Source: Gonatopus flavifemur (Eukaryota > Arthropoda > Insecta > Hymenoptera > Dryinidae). Taken from it: a stretch of 64,000 nucleotides of DNA. Shown here piece after piece: positions 20,343-31,874 of this stretch. Location of the stretch: contig JAFFJZ010000012.1 of NCBI GenBank assembly GCA_018340375.1, positions 1,054,001-1,118,000 of the forward strand, read 5' to 3'. How positions within the stretch are numbered: the first letter of the stretch is position 1; each line of letters starts with the position of its first letter. The notes beneath the pieces were generated by a model, which was not told where the DNA came from, made no database searches, and was given only the letters and a program-made list of their open reading frames with translations. The translations under genes and the position numbers were made by a program.

Positions 20343-21061
20343 TCTTATAATACTATAAGAAACGAAAAACTTGAACAGAGATTTGGAACAGAGGTTCAAA
20401 TTGTATGAAATATTCAATGTTCCCATGTACGTAAAAATAAGGAAACATCCAGTCATCGATGATAAACGAGAAGAGACGAGAATGCAAAATAAATGAAACA
20501 GAAAAAAATCGATTGTTTTGCATCGTTTGTTTTCGACTTCCGGCTGGACATCGGTCGGCGATTGGCTGGGAGCTTTCGTATCCCGAGAGAACCCGACTGT
20601 GCAATTAAAATAATTGGCCTCATTGTGCTGTCCAAAGCAAAATCTAGCGAATGGGTACTGTCAGCCAGCCACGGCCGAAAAAGAAATGTGTACCTATCCC
20701 TTTTATACAAAAAAAAAAAACTAAATAAAACGAGGGAAAAAAGGAGAGAGAACCCACCAGTGATTCTCAAATCTTAAAGCGAGATACTACGGATACTACA
20801 ACTGTCATGTTCCGACGACCTCTTCGTAACATGACACTTTATTAATCACTCGGACCACACGTTCTTTCTCTTGATAGGTGATATATAATAACTACCTGCG
20901 GCACGTTCTTTTGAAATTTAATTATATTGTCAAAGTATGACAATTAATTAACCGCGATGTCGTTTAAGTACAACCGAGTTGACGTGAAAATAACAAACGT
21001 CGTCGTGTGGAGGGCCCACCGATGATGCAAAAGGTGCGACAAAAAATTGATTGAAAGTATC
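20343..21061. other. Unique-looking DNA upstream/downstream of tRNA-Tyr
   Basis: No gene recognised. Composition is less AT-rich around 20500-20700 than in the MITE fields, and terminal repeats are absent. Confidence 0.4.
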
Positions 21062-21068
21062 AAAAAAA
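21062..21068 (-). terminator. Pol III T-run terminator of tRNA-Tyr
   Basis: A run of seven T on the minus strand begins two bases after the discriminator base of the tRNA gene, the usual RNA polymerase III stop signal. Confidence 0.85.
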
Positions 21069-21069
21069 T

Positions 21070-21163
21070 TCCTTCGAGCCGGATTTGAACCAGCGACCTA
21101 TGGATGTCTCTTGAATAACCGACCAACTACAGTCCACCGCTCTACCAACTGAGCTATCGAAGG
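21070..21163 (-). tRNA. tRNA-Tyr(GTA) with 21-nt intron
   Basis: The minus strand folds as a complete tRNA: acceptor CCTTCGA pairs with TCGAAGG, D arm GCTC-AGTTGGTA-GAGC, anticodon stem GTGGA with TCCAT, variable AGGTC, T arm GCTGG TTCAAAT CCGGC, discriminator A. The anticodon GTA is at 21128-21130. A 21-nt intron (21106-21126) interrupts the loop one base 3' of the anticodon, the canonical position for nuclear tRNA-Tyr. The mature length is 73 nt. The A box (TAGCTCAGTTGG) and B box (GGTTCAAATCC) are intact and a T7 stop follows, so it should be transcribed by RNA polymerase III. Confidence 0.96.
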
Positions 21164-21364
21164 CTTGGCACGATCGGCGTTTATTTCGATCTATCAGGCT
21201 ATGATCGATCTACTGTGAAATGATACCATCGCATCATCGATACCACTTTCGTGATACTTGGGTTCCGTCTGATATTGTCTGAAATCTTTCCTCACGTGTT
21301 GTCCTTTCTTTTTGTTCATCGTCAGGTGAAAGTAGATGTGGGGTATGTGCATGTGTGGAGATAC

Positions 21365-21405
21365 CTACATACATATATATATATATATATATACATATAT
21401 ATTTT
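21365..21405. repeat. (TA)n microsatellite
   Basis: An alternating TA/CATA run of about 40 bp. Confidence 0.9.
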
Positions 21406-22265
21406 TATGAAATCCGGAATTGTCGTAAATATCAATCAACGTGACGGTGATGGCGTACAAGCGGAAGCGGTTTACGATTCCCCCGTACGGAATGCTAACA
21501 CATCGCGCATCGTGTACATACGAAAATCGTAAAGAAGGATGATGACTACTACTGACTGTGCACCGTTGTTACCGCTACCGCTCTCCGAGTTTATCACTTA
21601 TTTTTAAAGTGCAGTAATCAGGTTATAAATTGTCATAATTAGGCGGCACTATACATTGGCTGGTACAGGTTTATTACGAGCTTTCGTGTTCCCTCGTACG
21701 CGTTTATAGATCCGCATACACTGTTCAGGGTGGTACTACGTAAGGGTTCGTTTAATACAAAGAGTCAGAAGATAGTCTGTTCGATACTTGACACAGCTGC
21801 GTGCATAGAACCGTATTATCTCCTTGATTTTTTATTGTCTGAGATGAGATTGATTTATTTATTGACTCGGTAAACCGAAGTCATGTGTAATTTGATAAGA
21901 TTGGAATCGAGGTATCGTATCTGATGATATCCTCTTTCATAAGCCGTAAAATTTATATACCGATATCGTTAACATAATTAAAATATTGTTTACATATTTA
22001 GTTACAACTGATCCAACGAATGAAACTATCTATGAAAAAATCATTGAGTGAGAAGCATGAGCGTGCCCAGGGTAGTCAAATTGTGGGAGCCCTAAAAAAA
22101 ATTTTTATCAAATTATATATTTTTTATACATAATTATACATAAGTTATATATGAACTATATTGAATCATTTTGAAAATTTGTTCACTCGGGTGATATTTA
22201 GCTTTTCCTTGTGTCAAGTCAGCATTTTCTATACTGTATTGTTTTGTCTCTTATGGGGAGAGATA
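21406..22265. other. No gene recognised
   Basis: Unassigned. The first 400 bp are more CpG-containing than the surroundings; the remainder is AT-rich. Confidence 0.4.
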
Positions 22266-22501
22266 CCCTGGTGAAAAAAATCAGTTGATTCTCGCCAAAT
22301 CTCACTAAATTACAGTTGAACTCGGACAAAGGTCTGACCAAATCTCACCGGGGATTTTTCAACGAGATTTGGTCAGAATAATAAATTCTTCCAATGTGAA
22401 TCTGGTTGAATCTCGCCAAATCTCATCGAATCTCGGACAATGTTCTGGCCAAATCTCATGAAATTTCATTTTTCAGATTCAATGGATTCTTTTAACCAGG
22501 G
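22266..22501. mobile_element. CCCTGGTTAAAAG MITE, copy 3
   Basis: The ends are CCCTGGTGAAAAAAATCA and CAATGGATTCTTTTAACCAGGG; TA lies at 22264-22265 and 22502-22503. The interior repeats CGCCAAATCTCA and CAATGTTCTGGCCAAATCTC. One of the best-preserved members. Confidence 0.82.
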
Positions 22502-22631
22502 TAAATATCCGACTCTGAATTGAGGGTGCCAGTGCACCCACGGCATCCATGGTAGGCACCCGTATGGTGGGAAGTTAAAATAATTGGTTGAGAGTAAAAC
22601 TTTATTTTGGGAAGTTTACTTACAGCATTCT

Positions 22632-22800
22632 TACACGGAATATATGAGAAGATTTGCTAACACAGCAAATTGAAGTATCATTCACAGCTAAGCGGAAAAG
22701 TCAGCTGTGGCAGTGAGTATTTTGGCTGTCACGGCAGAAAAATTAGCTATTTTATATATAACACCTAGATTCCTGTGTTAACGGACTTTTTCTCCGTTTC
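22632..22800. mobile_element. CACGGA-ended MITE with AGCTG/GTCACAGC words
   Basis: The left end TACACGGAATATATGAG and the right end GACTTTTTCTCCGT are inverted. The interior repeats CAGCTAAG, GTCAGCTGTGGCAG and GGCTGTCACGGCAG. Similar interior words and right ends of the form TTTTTCCGTGTGA occur at 29563-29702, 33956-34172 and 34310-34522. Confidence 0.5.
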
Positions 22801-23304
22801 CATCTTCTTTCCCTAGTAGAAATTTTCTCTAGCAAATGATGAGGCACTGATCAATTTTCCATTTTACTGATCAGGGACTGATCAGGAAACTTACAAGTTT
22901 CCGACAAGGGGTGTAACGCTTTGACTAATGAGAAACTGATTGAAGAAACTGAGCAGATATGAGCGAGTAATTGATGAGGGACTGATGAGCTGATGAGTTA
23001 CATATTTGTGAGTAACTAATGAAGCATTTATCAACCACGAAAATGCAGGTTATGTCGATGAAGATCTGAAATTATAACAATCAATTGATATGATTCTTCA
23101 CTCAAATAATAATTTATGTTTTTGTTTGAGATGTTTCCAAGGATTAAAAAGTAAATTTTCAGCAAAACCAGTAGGAAAACTTTTCCCAGACTTTTTCTTA
23201 GATAAAATGTAGGAGTTTTGGCCAAGGACAAAAAATATATCAAACCATATGTATGGTGTTTCCACCTCAATCATGAGATAATATTCAAGTTACTACTATA
23301 CTCA
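22801..23304. other. No gene; field of ACTGATGAG words
   Basis: The stretch 22835-23030 repeats ACTGATCAG/ACTAATGAG/GAGCTGATGAG words and may be the interior of a decayed element. No ends found. Confidence 0.4.
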
Positions 23305-23312
23305 CTCATAAT

Positions 23313-23702
23313 CAGGGGGGTGCAACTCGATAAAAACTATACGTAACGTTTTGTCACCATTCGATATTTTCCAAACTGTCCGCAAGAGACGCTGATTGTA
23401 CTATCAGAAGAAGTCACGTGATACGATAATTTTTCGGCGTCTAATTTTGCATTTGAAATCGCTTGACAAATCATATCAATAATGGTGTTGATATATACAT
23501 ACAATTCTTGAATATGTCACATAACCAATATGATAATGACGATACTGACACTTGTATCACGTACGTAGTGTACAAAAAAAACATCACGTGATTTTGACTT
23601 AGCTACAAACAGCGCCGTTCACGGACTTCAAGTGAAGTTTACTGTGGTGACAAAACGTTTCGCGAAACATTTGAAGGTGATTAGGTGAGTTGCACCCCCC
23701 TG
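23313..23702. mobile_element. hAT-type MITE (CAGGGGGGTGCAACTC ends, 8-bp TSD)
   Basis: The perfect 16-bp ends CAGGGGGGTGCAACTC / GAGTTGCACCCCCCTG are flanked by the exact octamer CTCATAAT (23305-23312, 23703-23710). Length 390 bp, non-coding. End sequence and TSD fit hAT elements. The perfect ends and TSD suggest recent insertion. Confidence 0.92.
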
Positions 23703-24004
23703 CTCATAATAAATAACAACACTATATTATTTCACAACAAGAAAGAATATATACATATTACACCTCATCTCCTTTTATACCATAACCTTACAAAATCTAA
23801 CGATTTCCAAGGTAGCTTTGTTATGTGCATATACTCTTTATAATTTCGAGGTTAGATTTCATCGATTCGATACATCAAACCCAGAATAAAATAATTCGAA
23901 CCAGTTCGATTCAATTTCTTCGAAATACTTCGATTTTTGGTTAAGACATATATCTGCAATAGGTGCACTTCTGCAATTGAAATGTATCACTTCAATAACA
24001 ATCA

Positions 24005-24221
24005 CACCGAGAAAATTCTATATTCGGATTTATTTGGATTAACTAAATTTTGTTTGAATCAACTAAATTTCTATTTAAATATGCACCTACTAAAGTTTGA
24101 GTTGAGTCAAATGAACAATTTACTTCATCCAAATAAATTTGTATTCATTTCAAATAAAATTTTATTGGATGCAATGAAATGTCTAGTAAATTCATAGTCA
24201 AGTGAACCATTTTTCTTGGTG
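24005..24221. mobile_element. CACCGAGAAAAT MITE, AAATTT-rich interior
   Basis: The ends are CACCGAGAAAATTC and the inverse of CACCAAGAAAAATGG. The interior is full of AACTAAATTT, CCAAATAAATTT and ATTTTATTGGAT words. Target duplication not clear. Belongs with the CACnG-ended group by its ends. Confidence 0.55.
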
Positions 24222-24389
24222 CAATATGTTCATTGAACCGAATATTTTTTATAAACATTTACGCTATTGATATTTCTTGCGAATAAAGGCAATAACTCGT
24301 CAGAATTTGATCAGTTGTATATGAATGTTCCCAGATAGCCAAACGTGATATCACATTGGGCGCAGTATGTGATGTTCTATAAGTGAAAA

Positions 24390-24905
24390 TCAAATGATAA
24401 TCATTTGGATCTCACGCACTGTAGTTCAATATCTGTATAACATTTGTCACACAAATGTACTACACTACGTGTCGCAGATCGTGATATTATGTGATTATTT
24501 TTCATCATCCGTTTCTGTGGTACATTAGACACACAAATGCATCACAAACTATACTGCAGATTATAATGATATGTGATCATTCTCTACACTGAGAGAAATA
24601 ATGATTAATATCAAGAATTTTTATTCTTGGCAGTATTCATGAATTAAAATTCTTGATATTAATCATTATTTCTCTCAGTGTATTATCAGATCCTGAGGTA
24701 CATTAGATACACATATGTGTAACAACCTATATTGCAGATTGTGATGATTTCGAACACAAGTTTCTGCGGTACGTTAAATGCGCAAATGCACTACACTTTA
24801 TTTTGCAGATTGTGATGATCTGTCAGAACTTTTGAGCATCAGTTTCTGTAATGCGGTAGACACGCAATTGCACTGCAATCTATGTTGCAGATTATGATGA
24901 TCTCA
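24390..24905. repeat. Tandem array of about five units of 75-100 bp
   Basis: Each unit has the order TTTCTGNGGTACATTAGACACACAAATGCA-like core, then a CTATNTTGCAGATTNTGATGAT-like end. Units run to about 24480, 24575, 24750 (after discounting the 94-bp insertion), 24825 and 24905. Divergence between units is high, so the array is old. Confidence 0.6.
24587..24680. mobile_element. 94-bp palindromic MITE (CACTGAGAGAAATAATG ends)
   Basis: An almost perfect hairpin: CACTGAGAGAAATAATGATT at the left mirrors AATCATTATTTCTCTCAGTG at the right, and TATCAAGAATTTT mirrors AAAATTCTTGATA further in. TA is duplicated at 24585-24586 and 24681-24682. It interrupts a unit of the tandem array. Confidence 0.88.
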
Positions 24906-25615
24906 CCAATTGGGACTCGCCCCGTAGACTCAATGTAGTCCAACAGGTTTCAATTGGCTCAAGTAGATTTCGATGATTATTTGCCGTTGCGAAATTCTTA
25001 TTCAATTTCCATTATTATTCTGATTTCATACATTTTTTAAACCAAGGTCGAGTCGAATACAAAGATTCATCAGAATCTGATTCAGCATCATTCATTTGAT
25101 TCTGTTTCACATATGCATGGCATATGTGATTTGGTAACTATACTTTTGTATTTTGAAAAATCATAATTCTTCTACAGCTTGGGTACACGAGTGTATCACA
25201 GTGTGCACAATTGCTCAGGTTCTGTTCGACATATGCGTCGCATATCTACTGATATAACTGTATTCATGCAATCTGAAGTATCAGAGTATGTGTACAAAAG
25301 TGCATCACAGTATGCAGAAATGTTCAGATTCTGTTCAACACATGTACTACAAATGCACGCACATATTCCTAGTGATCTGACATCACAATCTGTGGTTCAA
25401 AAATCATCGTGTGAGTGCAGCTTGATCTCAATTAAGTTGTCCTCATTGCGCTATCTGGGTTAATAATCATATTAGACAAATTAGTTTTTCCACATCAGTG
25501 CCTCATCAGTAATAGGAAAAACTGGTTATATTTCTACTAGGGTTTGTTGTCCCGCACAAGGCGGAAAGGATCTTGGTGTCCAAGGAGTTCTCCAGCGGCG
25601 CAAAATATAACTCAA

Positions 25616-25733
25616 GTAACACCAATATACGGAGATCGTTCTATGGTTGTGCATAGAATATTTAATATGCTATAAGCATTCTCAGAACGTTTTATGAATA
25701 TTCTGTGTTACCAGAGGAGCAATTTCAGGAATA
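25616..25733. repeat. Short GAATATTC-word element, GTAACAC ends
   Basis: GTAACACCAATATACG at the left and CGTTTTATGAATATTCTGTGTTAC at the right form an imperfect inverted pair. The interior carries the GAATATTC/AACGTTC words seen at 7940-8717. Confidence 0.5.
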
Positions 25734-25990
25734 TTTGAGATCAGGATAAAGATATAAATCAAAATTTTGAAAAATGTTCTTCATTGTGAGTAATATAAAT
25801 AAAAAATGCGGTGTTTTTAAAGCAAAATTTTCAAATTTCTCAAAAAATAAAATCACCAGAAAATTGGTTATAACAAAAAAAGTTGTTTAGTATATCGACA
25901 AAATCTCAAGTCCTTCCACACAGAATATATTCGTAAATTTACAATCACAATTTCCAATCAATGGATTATAATTTGTTCGAATTATGAATC

Positions 25991-26436
25991 CGGAGAAAAA
26001 TGAAGGTCGGAAATATAGTAATCTTTAATAAAAATCTGAGAGTTTTGCTTAAATGCATAATAAAGACAACACGGTCCACTTTTTTGTGGAATTTTATTTG
26101 ACAAACAATGAAAAATTATCAATACTTAATAAAGAATAGAGAAACACATGAACTTTCCAAGAGTCGCGTGTGAAATTTTACAAAAATAGTAACAAGATTT
26201 CAATAGCCTATTATTCACTTAGTGAAATTTCGTATGCGACTTTTGGAAAGTTCATATGTTTTTCTACTCTTTATTAAGTATTGATAATTTTTCATTGTTC
26301 TTCGAATGAAATTCCACAAAAAAGTGGACCGTTTTGTGTTTATTATGCATTTAAGAAAAACTCTCAGATTTTAAGGAATATTCTCAAATTTGTATTCAAG
26401 ATTACTATATTTTCAACCGGCATTTTTCTCCGTGTA
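25991..26436. mobile_element. Foldback element, CCGGAGAAAAATG ends
   Basis: Two long arms mirror each other: AAATATAGTAATCTT, CTGAGAGTTTTGCTTAAATGC, CACTTTTTTGTGGAATTTTAT and GAAAAATTATCAATACTTAATAAAGA on the left all recur inverted on the right, closing on GCATTTTTCTCCGTG|TA. The right arm has about 20 extra bases near 26376. The loop is near 26190. A fragment of the family is at about 13008-13070. Confidence 0.75.
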
Positions 26437-27065
26437 GTTGCAAGAAAAATGCGTTTAAGGGGTCAAATAGATTTCAGAGGTCAAAGAAAGCATCCCGAGC
26501 AGAAATTTATATCGGAGCCACATAAGGACCTGATGTGGAATGCCTGACTTCCTATCAGGCCCTGATGTGGCATCCACATATGGTCCCGATGAGGGATGTA
26601 ACGCGCCGTGTAATGTGACCCTGAGGTGACTATCCATATTTGGACCAGAGATGGAATGACCATATTTGCCTCTGACGTACGTTCACGAAAATTCTGTGCT
26701 ATAAATTTCTAGAATTCGTGGAGAATGAAGGTCGTACATAGATTTTGAAGATAATGCCCAACTGACTTCATAAAAATACCAAACTTTTTATTGGGACGTC
26801 GAATATTTCATTATAAAACAAAATCTAGTATTTATGTGAAAGGTGGCGAGCACATAACCTCAATATAATGGTATCTCATTAACAGCCTTTGTGCATTGTT
26901 GAAGTTAGCAATAAAGTCAAGTATAAATATATCAATTCGAGATAATCTATGTTTATTGGATTGCGATAAATATTAGATTCAAGAATTGAATCAGACTCCG
27001 TAGATATAGAACTTGTATCTATGTCTCTTTTATGATCTTGCGCATCTCCAGAGTTTTGTTTACGA

Positions 27066-27301
27066 CCCTGGTTAAAAGAATCCATTACTTCTGACAAATG
27101 AAATTAAATGAGATTTGGCCAGAAAATTGTCCGAGAATCAATGAGATTTGGCCAGATTCAGTGAGATTTGGCGAGAATCGACTGTTCTTTCTGACCCAAT
27201 CTCATTGACATTTGCTGGATGAGATTCGGCCAGAACATTGTCCAAGTTCAACTGTAATTTAGTGAGATTTGGCGAGAATCAATGGTTTTTTTGAACCAGG
27301 G
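27066..27301. mobile_element. CCCTGGTTAAAAG MITE, copy 4
   Basis: The ends are CCCTGGTTAAAAGAATCCAT and GAATCAATGGTTTTTTTGAACCAGGG in part; GA is duplicated at 27064-27065 and 27302-27303. The interior has the family words AATGAGATTTGGCCAGA and ACATTGTCCAAG. Confidence 0.82.
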
Positions 27302-27730
27302 GAGTTTTTCGAAATCTTTGTACACGTAAGCGAGAGTACATGCGTTTCCTCTCCTTTTTTGCGGGTAGTCTGATACTTCCCAGGAAAAATCCAACGCATT
27401 ATGCGGCCTATTAAACAGACCACATCATGTCCAAGTAAAACTCACTAAGCTAAAACTGTCATCAGGTCAATTTGTTATGCTCTCCTTTTTTGCACCATCC
27501 ATAATTCACACATGATTTACTTAATAGTCAATAGTTCGGACACATGAACAATTATCAAAAATGTTTCTTGATAACACGCGAAAACCGTAAACAGATGCCG
27601 CAATACTTGTAGAATATTCATTTCAATTCATTTATTGAGTGAACTGGTACTACAACCAAACTCATACGAACTTGTGAAGACAGGAGAGGTTATGGTTGCG
27701 TGCGCAGCTTACCATGCTCTCTCCGTTATG

Positions 27731-27873
27731 GCGAATTTGGCTAACTGTACTGGGGCAAACTCGGGATATCTCTGTCCTTTGTTATCATCGTTAATAAATA
27801 AGAGATTTATTAACGATGATAACAAGGGACAGAGATATCCCGAGCTCGCTCCAGTGCAGTTAACCGAATTCGC
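27731..27873. repeat. Long hairpin with ~65-bp arms
   Basis: GCGAATTTGGCTAACTG at the left mirrors CAGTTAACCGAATTCGC at the right, and CGGGATATCTCTGTCC and TTATCATCGTTAATAAAT are mirrored further in, around a loop of a few bases near 27800. The frame that runs across it exists only because of the palindrome; I do not regard it as a protein. Function unknown. Confidence 0.8.
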
Positions 27874-28189
27874 TATAAGTTGCTACAAGTCACTAGGAAA
27901 TGAAGAAAGGTAAACCACGTTCTGCACACATCAGGATCACATTTGGCATAACAAGTCAGGATCAACTATATTATGCCCTTCTCAGGGCCATATCTGGCAA
28001 ACCCAAATATGGCAAGCCTCATTTCAGCCCGATGTGGCCCACATAGGACCTCAGGATTGCCATCAGATTTTTGTGCTTGGGATATTTTCTCGATTCTTCT
28101 TTTTTAATAGTATGAAATAATTCTTTATTCAACCTTCAGGTATCAACAAAATTATCATTTGAGGAATATTTTTGTGCACTTTCAAGTGA

Positions 28190-28583
28190 AAAGAGTGACC
28201 GCAAAGGAGAGTATTTTTCCGCCTATTTTGTTGCAACCGCGAATTTCAGGTTAGAATGCATTTTAAAACATACTCCATGTTGAACATTCGCGAGAATATA
28301 CAATTTCCTGGTGAGCATAACACTGGTTCAAGAGGTAAAGTGGGATCAAATTTTGATCAAGTTTTTATAAAAATCAATAAACCTCGATAGATTTTTTATA
28401 GAAAAGAATTCATTTTATCGAGAATCTATCGACTCCGTCGATTTCTTTATCTCCAAAATCAACGTTATGCTCACCGGGGAATGGTATTCCCTCGCAAATG
28501 ATCGACATAAGGTATTCTTCAGAATCCAATTTAACCTGAAACTCGCGGTCCCAAAAAACAGGCGGATTTTGCGGTCACTCTTT
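28190..28583. mobile_element. Foldback element, AAAGAGTGACCGC ends
   Basis: AAAGAGTGACCGCAAA at the left mirrors TTTGCGGTCACTCTTT at the right. Inside, CCGCGAATTTCAGGTTAGAATG and GGTGAGCATAAC pair with their inverses at the right (28540-28500 and 28475-28463). The centre is near 28385. The target duplication is not clear; a CCCTGGTTAAAAG MITE begins five bases later. Confidence 0.65.
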
Positions 28584-28587
28584 GGAG

Positions 28588-28823
28588 CCCTGGTTAAAAG
28601 AACCCATCGATTCTGACCAATTCTCATTAAATTACGATTAAACGTGGATAATGTTCTGACCAAATCTCACCGGTGATTTTTCAATTAGATTTGGTCAGAA
28701 CTTTCATGTGAATCTCGTTGAATCTGGCCAAATCTCACTAAATTACGACTAAACTTGGACAATGTTGTGACTAAATCTCATTGAATTTCATTTGTGAGAT
28801 TCAATGGATTCTTTTAATCAGGG
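28588..28823. mobile_element. CCCTGGTTAAAAG MITE, copy 5
   Basis: The ends are CCCTGGTTAAAAGAACCCAT and CAATGGATTCTTTTAATCAGGG. The flanks are AG and AA, so the duplication is not preserved. The interior has GACCAAATCTCACCGG and GGCCAAATCTCACT, as in copy 3. Confidence 0.78.
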
Positions 28824-31483
28824 AATACAACCAATGGGAAATTGGGAGGGACTGTGCCAAAACTGAAAATTCATACACTTAGATAGTTTTTTACCATAAT
28901 CCTTTGAGTGTATAATTTCCTAGGTGATGAGATAAGGTGACCAGTTCGTCGAGATGCAAAACCGGCTCTAACAGTTCTTGGAGGTTTTTAAAACGTTTTA
29001 AAAACGTTTGAACTCGTGGAAAACATCCTTGGAACGGTTTAAAAATGCCCAAGATACATGATGATGTTATAGAGGATGGTTCTCCTGAGTGTTAAAATTC
29101 TCAAAATTACATATAATTTTTCATATAATTCAATATAATTTATATATAAATTATATATGGGTTTGAAAATTTTTTTACTTGCGTTAGGCATAGACGATAT
29201 TTTTATAACAAATTTCGTGAGTCTATATTGAATTTTATACAAATTGTATAAAAATATCCCTTATCCCTACACTGAGAGAAGAATTTGTTTATAACAAAAA
29301 AGGCTTCTTAATTGTAGGCAAACTATCATTTGAGTCAAATAAGATTTCTTAATAATGAACAAACCTTCTTTGATTAAAATAACTTTGCAACACTTAAGTG
29401 TGTCTTTTTACGGCTTAACTTTCTATTTATTTGTTATTGTGGAAAAAACAAATTCCGTAGTATGTGAAATAATCAGGACAGTCCGAATAAAAACCATGAC
29501 AATTTCTAATATTGTGAAAAACCGGGATGTCTAGCCACGCCAATTAGAGTACCTTTCAAAAATTATGTGGTTGATATTTGGATGGCTAGAGAAAATTAGC
29601 CATGGTAGCAGAACAATATTCTTATCCTTTTAAATATCCAATACACAAAGTAGCTACCACAGCTAATTCCTAGTGGTCACAGCGAATTATTTTTATCCGT
29701 GTGAATTGTGGGTGCCTATGAATTTTCCATTCACATGTCAACATTTCCGAATTTGGAAAATCATGAACCACGTCATCTCCTGAAGAACCTCTTCAATCCA
29801 ATCTAACCCAATTATTCTCAGAGAGGAAATCAGGCTAGATCTTTCCAACCAACCATACATTGAAATACTCGAACATGAATTATGCAAATGCATGCATGTA
29901 CGTACATAGGCCGGCGGAGTAAAGATAAGCTAACCGTTGGGAGCAGGGGCCCCGCGAAGGTAGGGAGGTGATAGTCATAGCAGTATAGTGGTGTTGAAGA
30001 AAAGTTACAGGATGCATTCGCAATTGCGAGGCACGTAGCGAGCAAAGCGACTATCATATTCGTCATATCTTATTGTTAGTTTGCGAACGTTTATGTCGTC
30101 TGAATAGCATTCCTAGTGGGCGTGCAACCGGTTATTAAAATGGCGATAGCATCTTTCCCGGCTTAGCTGCTCCACTACCGCGGTTGTCAGCCAAGCCCCC
30201 TCTCGCCCTCCCCACCGGTTCGTCCAAGAGCTTGTGCCAAGAATTGCCTCGGTTTGTGCTCGAGGGCGTGAAATCATCGGAAGTACTCTAATCGTCAAAC
30301 GGAAATCGAGATTCCTCATTTTGCGAACTCGAAGAAACGCCTTTGTGTAATCCATTATCGTGGAGAGTACTTATTGAACTATTTTTTTCACCGTCATTTT
30401 ATATGTGATGTATTTCAAGATATCGAGAAATCTAAATTCGCGATCGATATATAACGTGAATTTGCAATGCGGTATTTGCGGTGGGTGAAGTACGTGCGTG
30501 TAGTTTGTATTGCACAGATTGAGAAGCAGAATGAATGAAGGGGAAAATGAGACAAGAGAATCGAAACACGTTGTATACACAATAAACCGCCCACTCTCAG
30601 CGCGCATAACCAACAAAAATCAGCCCAGGGTCACGTCCCGTGTCCTCACAGAAGTGGAAACTCCATCCATCGGTGTTGGTGTTGTGTTGTATCCCCATTG
30701 AAGAAATACCGATTCGACAATTATAATTCATATACATATACATACGTCAATATACGAGAACACGTGTTGTTGTAGGTATAACTCATGAGCGCGGTATGAA
30801 AATGAGTTATCGTGGTTGTTATTGTTGTTATTGATATTATTATTGTTCTTGCGAGCGGTGGGCAAGGCTTAGTAGGTTACACGCGTGGGGCAAACGGGGA
30901 GGCACCACCTTAATTCCCGCCTTCGAATCCCCACCTTTGGGGACAGTTTGAAAGTGAATGCGTATGCAGAGCTATCCGGCAAACCAGCCAGCCAGCCACC
31001 GTCAGATAGATGAACGAGGGGTGTGGAAGAGAGGCGAGAATACATTTCTTGGGGTTTTACCCCTGTCGCTAGGCTACGCTATGTACACGTGTTGGATATG
31101 GGTTTGGGTGAGCATGAGTATCCATGTCATTGTTTACTCAAAGAACGTGGATTCATGTTGCCAAGCTTCTCAATAATTATCAAATGATATCGTGGATTTA
31201 TCTGCATTCTCGAAGCATGTATGATTTTGAAAGGTTCAGTTCGGTATTTCGGAACAAAATTGCAACTCCTTTTGAAACATTCTTTGATTTGTGATCGATA
31301 CGGAGGAAATTCTCACAATTCTCTTCAAAATCTTTTTTTGTTCAAACCATTAGGATGAGGATATGTAGGAGCGCAACAACGAGGAGCCCAAGGGTATCAG
31401 GATACCCACTCAATTATAACGGACACTCCTTTAACTGTGCTGCCCGAGTGGACAAATTTTCACAATCAAATTCGGTTTATATA
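28824..31483. other. No gene recognised; one MITE-like block and a CpG-richer stretch
   Basis: 29275-29702 starts TACACTGAGAGAAG and ends TTTTATCCGTGTGA and includes GTGGTCACAGCGAATT, so it holds one or two decayed CACnG-type elements. From about 29880 to 31150 the sequence is richer in G+C and CpG (for example 30190-30260) and lacks terminal repeats; it could include a promoter or untranslated exon, but I see no conserved coding frame. Confidence 0.4.
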
Positions 31484-31556
31484 CACGAGCAGAAATTTGT
31501 AGTCAAATTTGGTTCTAAATTACCTTAGTAAATTCAACTCTAAATTTCTGCCCGTG
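31484..31556. mobile_element. 73-bp MITE (CACGAGCAGAAATTTG ends)
   Basis: CACGAGCAGAAATTTGTAG at the left mirrors CTAAATTTCTGCCCGTG at the right; TA is duplicated at 31482-31483 and 31557-31558. The word GAGCAGAAATTT is shared with the end of the element at 26494. Confidence 0.78.
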
Positions 31557-31874
31557 TAGAATCATATATAAATTATATATAATTTTCAAAATTCCCCACA
31601 AAAAGAGAAAAATCCAAACAAGGGAAAACTATCGCATTCAAATGCATTTAACTTCATTTTTTGAGCCATCCATTCATAGCGTTAGAGTGTTGCGCCCCTG
31701 AGGATAGGCAGTGATTATTGTAAAAATTGATTATTATTTCAGAACGTGTTAACTTGTGGATAACACCCAGAAAGCACACTCGCTTCTTTGGATTTTTCGA
31801 AGAATCCAGATTAAAGGAGAGTTTCAGAATTTCCATTCATGAATCTCAAAGGAACTCTGATAGAATACATTCTA
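31557..31874. other. No gene recognised
   Basis: AT-rich spacer between two MITEs. Confidence 0.4.

Larger units (their letters stand above)
24330..25459. mobile_element. CCCAGATAGC element with internal tandem repeats, TT/TT flanks
   Basis: The ends CCCAGATAGCC and GCGCTATCTGGG are inverted, with TT on both sides (24328-24329, 25460-25461). The left half is a degenerate tandem array (24390-24905); the right half repeats a related unit of about 100 bp built on ACATATGCNNNGCATATNTG and GTACACNAGTGNATCACAGT. A 94-bp palindrome (24587-24680) is inserted in the array. Frames crossing the right half are translations of the repeat, not conserved proteins. Confidence 0.7.
26494..28081. mobile_element. 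CCCGAGCAGAAATTT element, AT/AT flanks, two internal inserts
   Basis: The ends are CCCGAGCAGAAATTTATATC and the inverse of CCCAAGCACAAAAATCTGAT; AT lies at 26492-26493 and 28082-28083. The outer 200 bp on each side repeat CCTGATGTGGCATCC, CATATTTGGACC and GGACCTCAGGATTGC words. Inside lie a CCCTGGTTAAAAG MITE (27066-27301) and a hairpin (27731-27873). The long distance between ends leaves open that two separate fragments are being joined. Confidence 0.55.

Noticed and set aside
24390..24905. Possible CRISPR-like array
   Set aside because: The units are degenerate tandem repeats without constant repeats and unique spacers, and the window is eukaryotic.
25179..25463. 94-codon frame in the CCCAGATAGC element
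   Set aside because: The reading follows the degenerate tandem repeat; no conserved motif.
27635..27913. 92-codon plus-strand frame with a plausible composition
   Set aside because: It runs across a near-perfect hairpin; its two halves are reverse complements and no domain is recognisable.
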